Shown here: positions 18,093-26,021 of the stretch, one piece after another
Layout of the letters: each line of letters opens with the position of its first letter
How positions within the stretch are numbered: position 1 is the first letter of the stretch
NCBI RefSeq assembly: GCF_020539865.1
Contig: NZ_JAJBQV010000004.1
Coordinates: 44,202 to 108,201, forward strand
Length of the DNA: 64,000 bases
Source: Megasphaera elsdenii
GTDB lineage: Bacteria > Bacillota > Negativicutes > Veillonellales > Megasphaeraceae
Reading direction: 5' to 3'
Notes under the pieces: generated by a model
What the model was told of the DNA's origin: nothing
Seen by the model: the letters and a program-made list of their open reading frames with translations, nothing else
Databases searched by the model: none
Position numbers and translations under genes: made by a program

Positions 18093-18704
18093 TTAATTTG
18101 TTTTTATAGTCTCATCTCCAATGGCTAAATTATCATCGGTCAACAAAATTTTTAAATTTCTAAGACCTCTTTTGATATATCCGCAAATCGTACTTTTCTG
18201 CAAATTATATTTTTGGGCAATCTGCTGATACGAATAGCCATGGATGAAGTGCAGGCGGATGAATGTCTGCTGTAATTCCGGCAGCTGTTCTAAAGCCCAG
18301 TAGAGCTGCGTCCGCACTTCGTCTTCTAAGTAGCAGAGTTCCGGACAAGCATCTTCAGAAACAAGGTCTTCCGGCAGGTCGGTCAATGTGTCGTTTTCCA
18401 TAATCGTTTTTTCGACTCGCTGGTAGTAGCAGGTCCGGCTGTAAGACTCCCGACGCAGGTGATTGTGTACCGAAGCAACCATCATTTCGGTGACGGTTTC
18501 GGATTGACTCAAATCATATTGATAGATACAATCTATGGCCCCATGATAGGCCGTCGACAAGGCCTCATCGAAATTCTGATAAAACCGCTGGTATTTCTTG
18601 GCCTGATGGTGCAAATAGGGCTTAAAAGCCTTGATCAGTTCTTCTGCCGCTATTTTGTCGCCGCGCTGAGCAGCTCGTACACAATGTCGCATCTGGATAG
18701 TCAT
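18093..18704 (-). CDS. Sigma-70 family RNA polymerase sigma factor (small, sigma-2/sigma-4 only)
   Basis: A 203-residue protein. Residues 1-90 resemble region 2 (VRAAQRGDKIAAEELIKAF, YQNFDEALSTAYHGAIDCI). The C-terminal part has a region 4 helix-turn-helix: LEQLPELQQTFIRLHFIHGY, then SYQQIAQKYNLQKSTICGYI. Regions 1 and 3 are missing, as in ECF-like or phage/helper sigma factors. ATG start 9 bases after AAGGAGA. It has its own terminator and is separated from the upstream DUF2922 gene by another, so it is probably a separate transcript. It may control the adjacent cassette; that is inference. Confidence 0.85.
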   Translation of the reverse strand: MTIQMRHCVRAAQRGDKIAAEELIKAFKPYLHHQAKKYQRFYQNFDEALSTAYHGAIDCIYQYDLSQSETVTEMMVASVHNHLRRESYSRTCYYQRVEKTIMENDTLTDLPEDLVSEDACPELCYLEDEVRTQLYWALEQLPELQQTFIRLHFIHGYSYQQIAQKYNLQKSTICGYIKRGLRNLKILLTDDNLAIGDETIKTN

Positions 18705-18800
18705 TACATCACGTCTCCTTACTACATTAAAATTCGATTAAAACCCCTTTTCATTTTTTCTTTTTAAATTAAATTTCTCTAATAATTCCCTAAATGGAAA

Positions 18801-18830
18801 ATACCCTGGGCCGATATACGGCCCAAGGCA
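18801..18830 (-). terminator. Terminator of the DUF2922-DUF1659-amidase cassette
   Basis: GC-rich stem CCTTGGGCCG / CGGCCCAGGG (18804-18828) followed on the minus strand by TATTTT. It lies 18 bases after the DUF2922 stop codon. Confidence 0.75.
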
Positions 18831-18847
18831 TCTCTATTCGGTTACGC

Positions 18848-19078
18848 TTATTCGAGCGTTTCGACTTTACGGGTTACGATCTGGCTCGACTTAAGTCCTG
18901 TCAGATTACCGCCTTCCGTCGTAGCAAAGATTTTGCTGTCGACGATGGCTTTGGCGGCAGTATCGACGGTAGCTTTCGTCAAGTCCGCTTTCGGATTGGA
19001 AATGGAGTAGCTGACATTCTTGCTGATTCCATCAACAAAAGTAAGCTGTAACGTTTTCGTTTCCGATTTAATGGCCAT
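18848..19078 (-). CDS. DUF2922 domain protein
   Basis: A 76-residue soluble protein beginning MAIKSETKTLQLTFVDG, then NVSYSISNPKADLTKATVDT and ending in IVTRKVETLE. This matches the short DUF2922 family, which in Firmicutes travels with DUF1659 and YvrJ proteins near small sigma factors. Function unknown. AAGGAGG lies 8 bases before the ATG. Last gene of the cassette, 44 bases after DUF1659. Confidence 0.8.
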   Translation of the reverse strand: MAIKSETKTLQLTFVDGISKNVSYSISNPKADLTKATVDTAAKAIVDSKIFATTEGGNLTGLKSSQIVTRKVETLE

Positions 19079-19122
19079 AGTGTAGTCCTCCTTTCTTTGG
19101 TATTATGAGAAGTTACTCTCTC

Positions 19123-19341
19123 CTACGCTGTGATTTCGTTTTCGACGATTTCGTGGATGCCCGTGATGGGATCTTCGTACAGCGTACCAATGGCGTTGAC
19201 GGCGGTAACGACGTTGGCCGGTTCAGCCCCGTTCACCAGATTACGCATCTGCACGGATTTTTCGCACAAAGTGTCATTTTCGTCGGTGTAGCTGATGACA
19301 AGTTTCAGTTTGCTGGAAACTGCTTTACGTTCTGCTGCCAT
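19123..19341 (-). CDS. DUF1659 domain protein
   Basis: A 72-residue protein with the DUF1659 pattern SSKLKLVISYTDENDTLCEKS, SVQMRNLVNGA and VVTAVNAIGTLYED. Function unknown. AAGGAGG precedes the ATG by 8 bases. Between the amidase gene (38-base gap) and DUF2922. The pairing DUF1659-DUF2922 is widely conserved in Firmicutes, which supports a joint function. Confidence 0.8.
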   Translation of the reverse strand: MAAERKAVSSKLKLVISYTDENDTLCEKSVQMRNLVNGAEPANVVTAVNAIGTLYEDPITGIHEIVENEITA

Positions 19342-19379
19342 AGTTCATTCCTCCTTTCCTTAATTTTTATAACTAACAG

Positions 19380-19922
19380 CTAAGCTGCTAATTGCTGCGT
19401 ATTGGCAATGCCGGGATACTGCATGATACCCGTGGCAATCGCCCTTGCTACGTCATCCTGACAGCGGACATACCGCCGCCAGTCATGATTGTTGTCGATG
19501 AAACATATTTCTAGTAAAACAGCGGGCATGGCCGTACTTCGCAGGACGAAAAATTCTGCGTGTTCTTTTAATCCCCGGTTCGGCAGCTTCAAAGCTGCGA
19601 CGATATTCGACTGAATCGAATGACCGAGGAGCAGGCTGGCCGTCGTGCCGGAAATGCAGGTTTCCGTACCGCTGGCCCGCTTGTTGAAGGCGTTGAAATG
19701 GATAGATACGAAGATATCTGCATCGGCGTCGTTGGCTTCATCGCAAATATCATATAAATCGTCACTCTGCCCGAACAGGACATCCATGCCGTTCCGCTCT
19801 AAATACTGTTTGACCTGCATTGTTAGTTCATAGGCCGCGTCACATTCACGCAGTCCTAAGTCGGCGTTGACAGCACCTGAGTCAAGTTCCCGGTCATGAC
19901 CGGCATTTAAATAGACTTTCAT
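19380..19922 (-). CDS. N-acetylmuramoyl-L-alanine amidase (Amidase_3), without signal peptide
   Basis: A 180-residue zinc amidase domain that cleaves the peptide from the glycan strand of peptidoglycan. The zinc histidine is in LNAGHDRELDSGAV, a glutamate in LRECDAAYELT, and the second histidine in FVSIHFNAF; the catalytic glutamate lies in AVLLEICFIDN. No signal peptide or wall-binding domain is visible, so export would need a holin or lysis, as for phage endolysins. AAGGAG precedes the ATG. It lies 12 bases after the 71-residue gene, inside the cassette. Confidence 0.88.
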   Translation of the reverse strand: MKVYLNAGHDRELDSGAVNADLGLRECDAAYELTMQVKQYLERNGMDVLFGQSDDLYDICDEANDADADIFVSIHFNAFNKRASGTETCISGTTASLLLGHSIQSNIVAALKLPNRGLKEHAEFFVLRSTAMPAVLLEICFIDNNHDWRRYVRCQDDVARAIATGIMQYPGIANTQQLAA

Positions 19923-19934
19923 AACTCTCCTTTC

Positions 19935-20150
19935 TTAAAATTCAGTTCTCGTGCCGATTTCTACGCTGGCGGTCTTACCGCCAATAGCGATGCCACTGAT
20001 TTCTTTTTTAGCCATGGGGCAGGGACATTGTGGCGTATGCCCACACTCAGGATATGGCCTAATCGGCAGCAATACGGCACTGGCTCTCTGCAAGATGAAG
20101 ATTAATTTCCTCTTGTCGAGGTTCCTCAAAAATCGTAGTATCCGGTTCAT
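19935..20150 (-). CDS. Small hypothetical protein, 71 residues
   Basis: No family recognised. It begins MNRILRFLRNLDKRKLIFIL, basic and partly hydrophobic, has a CGHTPQCPCPM cysteine cluster in the middle, and a glycine-rich tail ending GTRTEF. The ATG has AAAGGAG 6 bases upstream, and the start is 12 bases downstream of the preceding stop, so translation is likely. It could be a small membrane-associated or metal-binding partner of the cassette. Moderate confidence that it is real. Confidence 0.6.
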   Translation of the reverse strand: MNRILRFLRNLDKRKLIFILQRASAVLLPIRPYPECGHTPQCPCPMAKKEISGIAIGGKTASVEIGTRTEF

Positions 20151-20162
20151 AGCGCACTCCTT

Positions 20163-20693
20163 TCAAATGATTTTTCGGATAAATAAGGTTATATCTCCCT
20201 TGGCCGTCATGGCCATGGTGGTCCTGAATTTACTGTTTTCGGCCAGTTCTTTTTCCCGGTCGCTTTTACAGTTCATGATTTCCAGCCTGTTTCGCTGGAC
20301 CGTTGTTTCACTGATTTCCGGGAAAAACTGCCGGGCAAACTGCACGAGTTCCGGGCTGACCGGACCGATACCGGCAGACTGATTTTCATGGATACGCTGC
20401 TTGGCTTCCCGTATTTTCTGAGCCGCTTCCGGGCTCATTTTCCCGATAAATACGGGGGCCGTGTAGACATGGCGGTTCATATCGCGCCGCATCTGCCGCC
20501 ATTCTTCAAGGATTTCAGCGATGGATGGGGCGAATTTATGCGTCGCAACGATACGCTGGGCCAAGGTCTTAGCCTGGGTCGCTGACATGCCGGAGGGTAG
20601 ATTGTCTTTCAGTGCTTCGATGAAGATCGGGTTTGTATTCTGGTTCTCCCCGTAGCACGCCCGCAACGTAGTCAGCAAAGTTTGCATAGCCAT
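20163..20693 (-). CDS. Helicase-loader-like / replication accessory protein
   Basis: A 176-residue protein. The N-terminal half (MAMQTLLTTLRACYGENQ, then MSATQAKTLAQRIVATHKF and PSIAEILEEWRQ) resembles small phage and plasmid replicative helicase loader/inhibitor proteins, which follow DnaD-like initiators. The C-terminal half (from IGKMSPEAAQKIREAKQ) is charged and has no visible motif. Start at ATG 20691-20693, 9 bases after AAGGAGG. Its first 125 bases overlap the 3' end of the upstream gene in another frame. The function is inferred from position and general resemblance. Confidence 0.6.
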   Translation of the reverse strand: MAMQTLLTTLRACYGENQNTNPIFIEALKDNLPSGMSATQAKTLAQRIVATHKFAPSIAEILEEWRQMRRDMNRHVYTAPVFIGKMSPEAAQKIREAKQRIHENQSAGIGPVSPELVQFARQFFPEISETTVQRNRLEIMNCKSDREKELAENSKFRTTMAMTAKGDITLFIRKII

Positions 20694-21462
20694 GGAATTC
20701 ATCCTCCTTCTTCTTTCCCTTCATGGGACGGCCATTACTGTTCTTCAAAATGGCCTGAATATACCGAATGTTATTGACTTTATTTTCATGGGCCAATTCG
20801 ATAGCGATGCAAGTCGCTTCACTGCCCCACATTTTCTCTAAATCAATGAGTTTCTGGGCAAATTCACCCTGCATGGGTCCAAAGAATTCCTGATATTTTT
20901 GGACTGACGCATAATCACGCATCGTTTTCGGTGTCGTCACGGGTTCGCCATCATAGGCTGGCGCTGCTTCTGCCACAGGGGTATTCCCATCGGATGTTTC
21001 CGATTCTTCCGGTGGATTCATCGTTTCCGTTACGACAGGTACCGCATCCATTGGTTTATCTTCCGGCTGAGACTGGCGCTGCCTCTCTCGGTAGCGCTGT
21101 ACGCGCTCGCGCGTCTGTTCACGTTTTCTTTCGTCGCGCTGGAAGTCCTGCAACTCATTCCAAATAGCAATGCGGATGATTCCGCTTCCGTCGCGTTCGA
21201 TGAGCTCCAGCTTTTCCAGCAAGGCCAGTCCTTTTTCGATAAAAGGCCGGCGGCGATGCAGACATTTAGCAATGAGCTGTGTCGTCATGGCTTTCCGCTC
21301 AGATACGTAGACATAACCATTGTCGTTAATCGTTCCGGCCATATCTTTCAAGAAGAACCAAAGAATAATGTATGAATCACCATTTTCCTGGTTCATCAAG
21401 AATAAGATACGAGGATCCGAAAATAAGCCGGTCCTGGTTTTCAGCCATTGAAGTTTTTTCAT
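20569..21462 (-). CDS. Phage-type replisome organizer with DnaD-like domain
   Basis: A 297-residue protein. Residues 1-110 match the phage replisome organizer N-terminal domain: MKKLQWLKTRTGLFSDPRIL, NGDSYIILWFFLKDMAG and an HTH-like region LIAKCLHRRRPFIEKGL. A basic coiled segment (KREQTRERVQRYRERQRQ) and a low-complexity linker follow, then a DnaD-like C-terminal domain (YQEFFGPMQGEFAQKLIDL, ELAHENKVNNIRYIQAIL). Such proteins open an origin and recruit helicase. Start at ATG 21460-21462 after AGAGGTG. First gene of the minus-strand cassette. No origin repeats were recognised nearby. Confidence 0.82.
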   Translation of the reverse strand: MKKLQWLKTRTGLFSDPRILFLMNQENGDSYIILWFFLKDMAGTINDNGYVYVSERKAMTTQLIAKCLHRRRPFIEKGLALLEKLELIERDGSGIIRIAIWNELQDFQRDERKREQTRERVQRYRERQRQSQPEDKPMDAVPVVTETMNPPEESETSDGNTPVAEAAPAYDGEPVTTPKTMRDYASVQKYQEFFGPMQGEFAQKLIDLEKMWGSEATCIAIELAHENKVNNIRYIQAILKNSNGRPMKGKKKEDEFHGYANFADYVAGVLRGEPEYKPDLHRSTERQSTLRHVSDPG

Positions 21463-22144
21463 TGCTAGCACCTCTTTCTGCATCATGGGATTTGTCTTTC
21501 TGAATTACCCCTCTACTTATATAAGACAAAAAAAACGCCAATCGTTCGACTCTTTTTTTCTTAAAGTAGATTTTTTGACTTTAAAAGATTCAGTAAAGTT
21601 TTATATTTATTCTTTTATGCCAGAAATTCAGTCTATTTGACTAAGTTCTTTCCGTCTCAAGGCTCAGTATCTTTAGATTTTCTGAACTTTTACTTTTTTA
21701 TTATTGGACAGATGCACGTAACCGATAGGCACGCTAATATAATCTCCTCTTCTCTTCTTTTCTCTCCTCTTTTCTTATATAGGTAACGCGTTACACAGCC
21801 ATGGCCAGATAAGAAAAAAGACCCATAAAGCGCATGTATATGCCAATAATTCACTATGAGACTTTTCATATTTTTCAAAGATTATACTTGTTTTAGGGCA
21901 AAAAACAGGCCCTGTTCTATGAAAACAGCGCCTGTTAAATTTGTTAATAAGCCGCATCGGACTCCAAAAAGGGACTGTGCATGAAAGCATGGGCTTATCA
22001 TACGCAGTCTCTTCGGTCGTTCATCGAATTTTTTGGAGCTGATGGCTCCGTCGGTCGCAGGACGCAGTTCCACAATTCGTTATGTTTTACCGAATCATAT
22101 AACGTTTAACGTCCGCTTTCTTGAATTTTTTTTGCAAAAAGCAT
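21463..22144. other. Gene-free stretch upstream of the cassette
   Basis: No convincing gene on either strand. It contains an AT-rich probable promoter area (21490-21700), a perfect 12-base palindrome GTAACGCGTTAC (21783-21794), a hairpin with a T6 tail on the minus strand (about 21899-21938, stem AACAGGC/GCCTGTT), and a second terminator-like hairpin of the recurrent family (about 21966-22010, AGGGACTGTGCATGA). Short frames here lack ribosome-binding sites. Confidence 0.5.
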
Positions 22145-22456
22145 TTGACAAAGTGCGTTTTTGATGGTAGACTTACGTCAACAACTTGATAGTGTTGCAA
22201 TGAAGAGAAGAGTACACGATAGGAATTGGCACAGAGAGTTCCCATTTGGTGAAAGGGAATGCAAGGGTCATCGTGGAAGATGGACTCCGAGCAGATTGGT
22301 CGAACAGTTAGGCCATCCGGGCGTGCCCGTTACAGCACTATGGTATTGAAGGCTCATCTGCCTGCGTACCTGAAGAGGCTCATCTTGTGAAGGATGGGTG
22401 AAATTGGGTGGTATCACGGTGCTTCCGTCCCTTACTTGGGACGGAAGCTTTTTTTG
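22145..22456 (+). promoter_or_regulatory. Promoter and methionine T-box riboswitch of metY-metA
   Basis: TTGACA (22145-22150) and TAGACT (22168-22173) are 17 bases apart. The leader holds the AG-box region (ACAGAGAGTTCCC), an ATG specifier candidate at 22259-22261 within GGGAATGCAAGG, the T-box TGGGTGGTATCACGG (about 22406-22420) and a terminator (stem GCTTCCGTCCC / GGGACGGAAGC, 22421-22448) with T7. The ATG specifier and the downstream methionine genes agree: transcription continues when tRNA-Met is uncharged. Confidence 0.93.
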
Positions 22457-22518
22457 TTACAAGGCTTTCAAGTTTATATTACATTATATATATTTTACAA
22501 TATTAGGGGAAATGTATT

Positions 22519-23805
22519 ATGAGCGAAAACACTAACTACAAATTCGAAACATTACAGCAGCATGCAGGTCAGGTACCGGATCCGGCAACGGGTGCCCGCG
22601 CCGTTCCTATTTATCAGACGACATCTTATGTTTTCAAAGATACCCAGCAGGCTGAAGACCGCTTTGCTTTGAAAGACCCCGGCTACATCTACAGCCGTTT
22701 GACCAACCCGACGCAGGACGTCCTGGAAAAACGTATTGCAGCTCTGGAAGGCGGCACAGCTGGCTTGGCTACGGCCAGCGGCGCATCGGCCATTGCTTAC
22801 TCCATTATCAACCTTGCCGGTGCCGGTGACGAAATCATCGCTGCTCCGACGTTGTACGGCGGCACAGTCGAACTGTTCAGTGAAACATTCAAACACCTCG
22901 GCATTACGACGCATTTCGCCGATCCCGATGACCCGCAGTCCTTTGCCAAATACATCAACGACAAAACGAAAGCCATTTACCTGGAAAGCCTCGGCAACCC
23001 GGCTATCAACATTCCGGATTTCGAAGCCATCGCTGAAATCGCCCACAAAAACGGGCTTCCGGTCATCGTTGACAATACCTTCGCTACGCCGTTCCTCTTC
23101 CGTCCGCTCGAACACGGCGCTGACATCGTCGTCCATTCGGCTACGAAATTCATTGGCGGCCACGGCACGACTCTCGGCGGCCTCATCGTTGAAAACGGCA
23201 AATTCGACTGGGCTGGCTCGGGCCGTTTCAAAGAATTTGCTTCGCCTGACGAATCCTACAATGGCGTTAACTTCGCCAAGGATATCCCCGGTGCTGGCTT
23301 CGTAACTCGTATCCGCGCCAAAGCCCTCCGCGACCTCGGTGCTTGCATCAGCCCGTTCAACGCATGGCTCCTCATCCAGGGCCTCGAATCCTTGTCCCTG
23401 CGCATCGAACGCCACGTCGCTAACGCTCAGAAGATTGCAGACTTCCTTGAAAATCATCCGAAAGTCGCTAAGGTCAACTATCCGTCCCTTCCGTCTTCGC
23501 CGTACTACAAACTGGCTCAGAAATACTTCCCCAAGGGAACCGGTTCGATTTTCTCCTTTGAATTGAAAGACGGCTATGCAGCTGCCCGTAAATTCATCGA
23601 CAATGCGGACATCTTCTCCGACCTGGCTAACGTCGGCGACTCCAAGTCCCTCCTCGTTCATCCGGCTTCGACGACACATCAGCAGCTTTCGGAAGAAGCA
23701 CAGCGCGCCTGCGGTATCACACCGGGCACGATCCGTATCTCTGTAGGCCTGGAAAATATTGAAGACCTCCTCACTGCTGTTGAAAAAGCACTGGCAACCA
23801 TCTAA
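22519..23805 (+). CDS. metY: O-acetylhomoserine sulfhydrylase (aminocarboxypropyltransferase)
   Basis: A 428-residue PLP enzyme of the Cys/Met metabolism family that makes homocysteine from O-acetylhomoserine and sulfide. The start [20 protein letters not shown] and [12 protein letters not shown] are typical of MetY. The PLP lysine is in [35 protein letters not shown] and VDNTFATP complete the cofactor site, and the C-terminus has [10 protein letters not shown]. It is the first gene after the Met T-box and is followed 25 bases later by metA, giving a two-step route from homoserine to homocysteine. Confidence 0.96.
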   Translation: MSENTNYKFETLQQHAGQVPDPATGARAVPIYQTTSYVFKDTQQAEDRFALKDPGYIYSRLTNPTQDVLEKRIAALEGGTAGLATASGASAIAYSIINLAGAGDEIIAAPTLYGGTVELFSETFKHLGITTHFADPDDPQSFAKYINDKTKAIYLESLGNPAINIPDFEAIAEIAHKNGLPVIVDNTFATPFLFRPLEHGADIVVHSATKFIGGHGTTLGGLIVENGKFDWAGSGRFKEFASPDESYNGVNFAKDIPGAGFVTRIRAKALRDLGACISPFNAWLLIQGLESLSLRIERHVANAQKIADFLENHPKVAKVNYPSLPSSPYYKLAQKYFPKGTGSIFSFELKDGYAAARKFIDNADIFSDLANVGDSKSLLVHPASTTHQQLSEEAQRACGITPGTIRISVGLENIEDLLTAVEKALATI

Positions 23806-23830
23806 GAACTAATATAAGGAGAAATGCACT

Positions 23831-24766
23831 ATGCCTATTAAAATTGCTGACGGTCTTTCCGCCAAGGAAAAACTTCACGAAGAAGGTATCTTCACCATCG
23901 ATAAGGGAATGGCCCTCCATCAGGATATACGGCCTTTGCGTATCCTTATCCTCAACTTGATGCCTTTGAAGAAACCGACAGAGCTGCAGCTTCTCCGCCT
24001 CCTCGGTGATTCTCCGCTCCAAGTCGAAGTGGACTTCTGCCACACAGAAACTCATGAGAGCACCCACACCGATCCGTCTTATTTAGAAGAAAACTACTAC
24101 GTCTTCGATGAAATCAAGGACAATTACTATGACGGCCTTATCATCACCGGTGCCCCAGTCGAACAGATTCCCTTCGAGTCTGTCGACTACTGGCCGGAAA
24201 TGAAGACATATTTTGAATGGGCTAAGACACATGCCTTCTCGACGCTCCACTTCTGCTGGGGCGCCCAGGCAGCCCTGTATTACTACTATGGCATCGAAAA
24301 GCGGCTCCTGCCGGCCAAGCTCTTCGGTATCTTTGAATACCAGCTGACCCAGAAGCACCACCCCCTCTTGCGGGGCTTCGATGACCGTTACTTCATCCCC
24401 CAGTCGCGGCATACGGCGATTAACGACATCCAAGTCTATAATACGCCGCAGCTCGACATCCTCTCACGGTCCGTCGAAAACGGTATCAACATCATCGGTA
24501 CGCCGGATCACCGCCGTTTCTTTGTCCTCGGTCACTTCGAGTACGATCGGCGGACCCTGGAAGAGGAATACCTGCGGGATAAGAAAAAGGGCCTGCCCAT
24601 TGCAGTGCCCAAGAACTACTACCCGAATGACAACGATACGAAGAGGCCATACTTCACGTGGTGCAGCTATGCCCATCTGTTCTATCACAACTGGCTGAAT
24701 ATCGTCTATCAAGAAACACCTTATGATTTACAAGCTATCGCCAAGGTTCATCCTTGTGCGCATTAA
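23831..24766 (+). CDS. metA: Homoserine O-acetyltransferase (MetA family, Glu111 type)
   Basis: A 311-residue MetA-fold enzyme. Nucleophile cysteine is in LHFCWGAQAAL, the catalytic histidine in IPQSRHT, and the glutamate in LGHFEYDRRTLEEEY. Residue 111 is glutamate (GAPVE), counted from the ATG. In the MetA family glutamate here goes with acetyl-CoA use and glycine with succinyl-CoA, so this is most likely an acetyltransferase in spite of the common name homoserine O-succinyltransferase. That fits the adjacent metY, whose substrate is O-acetylhomoserine. AAGGAG lies upstream of the ATG; a terminator follows the stop directly. Confidence 0.94.
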   Translation: MPIKIADGLSAKEKLHEEGIFTIDKGMALHQDIRPLRILILNLMPLKKPTELQLLRLLGDSPLQVEVDFCHTETHESTHTDPSYLEENYYVFDEIKDNYYDGLIITGAPVEQIPFESVDYWPEMKTYFEWAKTHAFSTLHFCWGAQAALYYYYGIEKRLLPAKLFGIFEYQLTQKHHPLLRGFDDRYFIPQSRHTAINDIQVYNTPQLDILSRSVENGINIIGTPDHRRFFVLGHFEYDRRTLEEEYLRDKKKGLPIAVPKNYYPNDNDTKRPYFTWCSYAHLFYHNWLNIVYQETPYDLQAIAKVHPCAH

Positions 24767-24797
24767 AAAAAGCCTGCCTTGCGGCAGGCTTTTTTTG
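24765..24797 (+). terminator. Terminator of metY-metA
   Basis: Perfect stem AGCCTGCC / GGCAGGCT with loop TTGC, A7 before and T7 after; it may also work on the minus strand for upp. It is followed by heptamers GTGGGTC, GTTTGGC, GTGATTC, GTTTGGC (24797-24825). Confidence 0.9.
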
Positions 24798-24872
24798 TGG
24801 GTCGTTTGGCGTGATTCGTTTGGCGAAGCCGAGCAGGCCGCCGATTATGGCAGCCCCTACGTCGATGAACGA

Positions 24873-25496
24873 TTATTTCGTGCCGAAGATGCGGTCGCCG
24901 GCATCGCCTAAGCCGGGGACGATATAGCCTTTGTCGTTGAGTTTGTCATCGAGAGCAGCGACGTAGATGCGGACGTCGGGATGGTCGGCATTGACTTTCT
25001 GGACGCCCTGGGGAGCTGCGACGAGGCACATGAGCTTGATGTTCTTGATGCCCTTTTCTTTCAGCAGCGTAATGGCAGCTGACGCACTGCCGCCCGTGGC
25101 CAGCATGGGGTCGACGATGATGAAATCGCGGTCTTCGACATCAGGCAGCTTGCAGTAATATTCGATCGGTTCCAGCGTCTGCGGGTCGCGGTAGAGGCCG
25201 ATATGGCCGACTTTAGCCGTCGGGATGAGGTTGAGCATGCCCTGTACCATACCCAAGCCAGCGCGCAGAACCGGGACGATGCCCAATTTCTTGCCGCTGA
25301 TCTGTTTACCCATCATCTTGGCGACAGGCGTTTCGATTTCAACATCTTCTAAAGGCAGGTCCCGTGTGATTTCGTACCCCATGAGCATGGTGATTTCTTC
25401 CAAGAGGTTGCGGAAATCTTTCGAACCTGTTTCCTTTTTCCGCATGAGTGTGACTTTGTGCTGAATGAGCGGATGGTCCATTACTTGTACGTGCAT
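24873..25496 (-). CDS. upp: Uracil phosphoribosyltransferase
   Basis: A 207-residue salvage enzyme making UMP from uracil and PRPP. The PRPP loop is [14 protein letters not shown] and the uracil-binding end is [26 protein letters not shown] and the flexible loop region are also present. It follows rpiB by 17 bases on the minus strand and ends the rpmE-prfA operon, the same order as in Bacillus. Confidence 0.97.
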   Translation of the reverse strand: MHVQVMDHPLIQHKVTLMRKKETGSKDFRNLLEEITMLMGYEITRDLPLEDVEIETPVAKMMGKQISGKKLGIVPVLRAGLGMVQGMLNLIPTAKVGHIGLYRDPQTLEPIEYYCKLPDVEDRDFIIVDPMLATGGSASAAITLLKEKGIKNIKLMCLVAAPQGVQKVNADHPDVRIYVAALDDKLNDKGYIVPGLGDAGDRIFGTK

Positions 25497-25513
25497 GTGT
25501 GAAATCCCCTTTC

Positions 25514-25951
25514 CTATTTATCCATTTCTGCAATCTTGGCGACGCGGACTGCGTGGCGGCCGCCATCAAAACCAGTGGAGAGGAAGATGCGGACGATTTC
25601 TCTGGCCAGGCCCGGACCGATGACGCGGCCGCCCATGGTCAGGATGTTGGCGTCATTATGGCGGCGGCAGTATTCTGCCGAGAAACAATCGTGGCAGAGG
25701 GCTGCCCGGATGCCGTGGACTTTGTTGGCAGCGATGCCGATGCCGATGCCTGTGCCGCAGACGAGGATGCCCCGGTCGAAGGTGCCGTCAGCGACGGCTT
25801 CAGCGACTTTCTTGGCAATGTCCGGATAATCGCAGCGTTCGCCCGTCAAAGTGCCGTAATCGGTGAATTCAATGCCTTGTTCCTTCAAATATTCTTTGAT
25901 GTTTTCCTTCAGGTCAAATCCGCCGTGATCGGCGCCGAGTACTAATTTCAT
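25514..25951 (-). CDS. rpiB: Ribose-5-phosphate isomerase B
   Basis: A 145-residue isomerase of the RpiB/LacAB family, converting ribose 5-phosphate and ribulose 5-phosphate. [10 protein letters not shown] at the N-terminus binds the phosphate, [13 protein letters not shown] carries the catalytic cysteine, and [16 protein letters not shown] follows. Start at ATG 25949-25951, 8 bases after GGGAGG. The gap to the upstream tsaC-type gene is about 70 bases. Confidence 0.95.
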   Translation of the reverse strand: MKLVLGADHGGFDLKENIKEYLKEQGIEFTDYGTLTGERCDYPDIAKKVAEAVADGTFDRGILVCGTGIGIGIAANKVHGIRAALCHDCFSAEYCRRHNDANILTMGGRVIGPGLAREIVRIFLSTGFDGGRHAVRVAKIAEMDK

Positions 25952-26021
25952 AATCAATTCCTCCCATGTATGCTGATAAATTCAGTTTTATTATACCCCT
26001 TTCGGAGTCGTGTGAAAAGGT

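Noticed and set aside
18093..21462. Intact prophage or integrated plasmid
   Set aside because: No integrase, structural genes, terminase, relaxase, partition genes or attachment repeats could be found; at most a remnant or domesticated module.
21690..22073. Short minus-strand frames of 62-71 codons
   Set aside because: No ribosome-binding sites, odd composition, and they cross terminator hairpins.
22161..22349. Reading frame of 62 codons upstream of metY
   Set aside because: It lies in Stem I and the specifier region of the Met T-box and has no ribosome-binding site.
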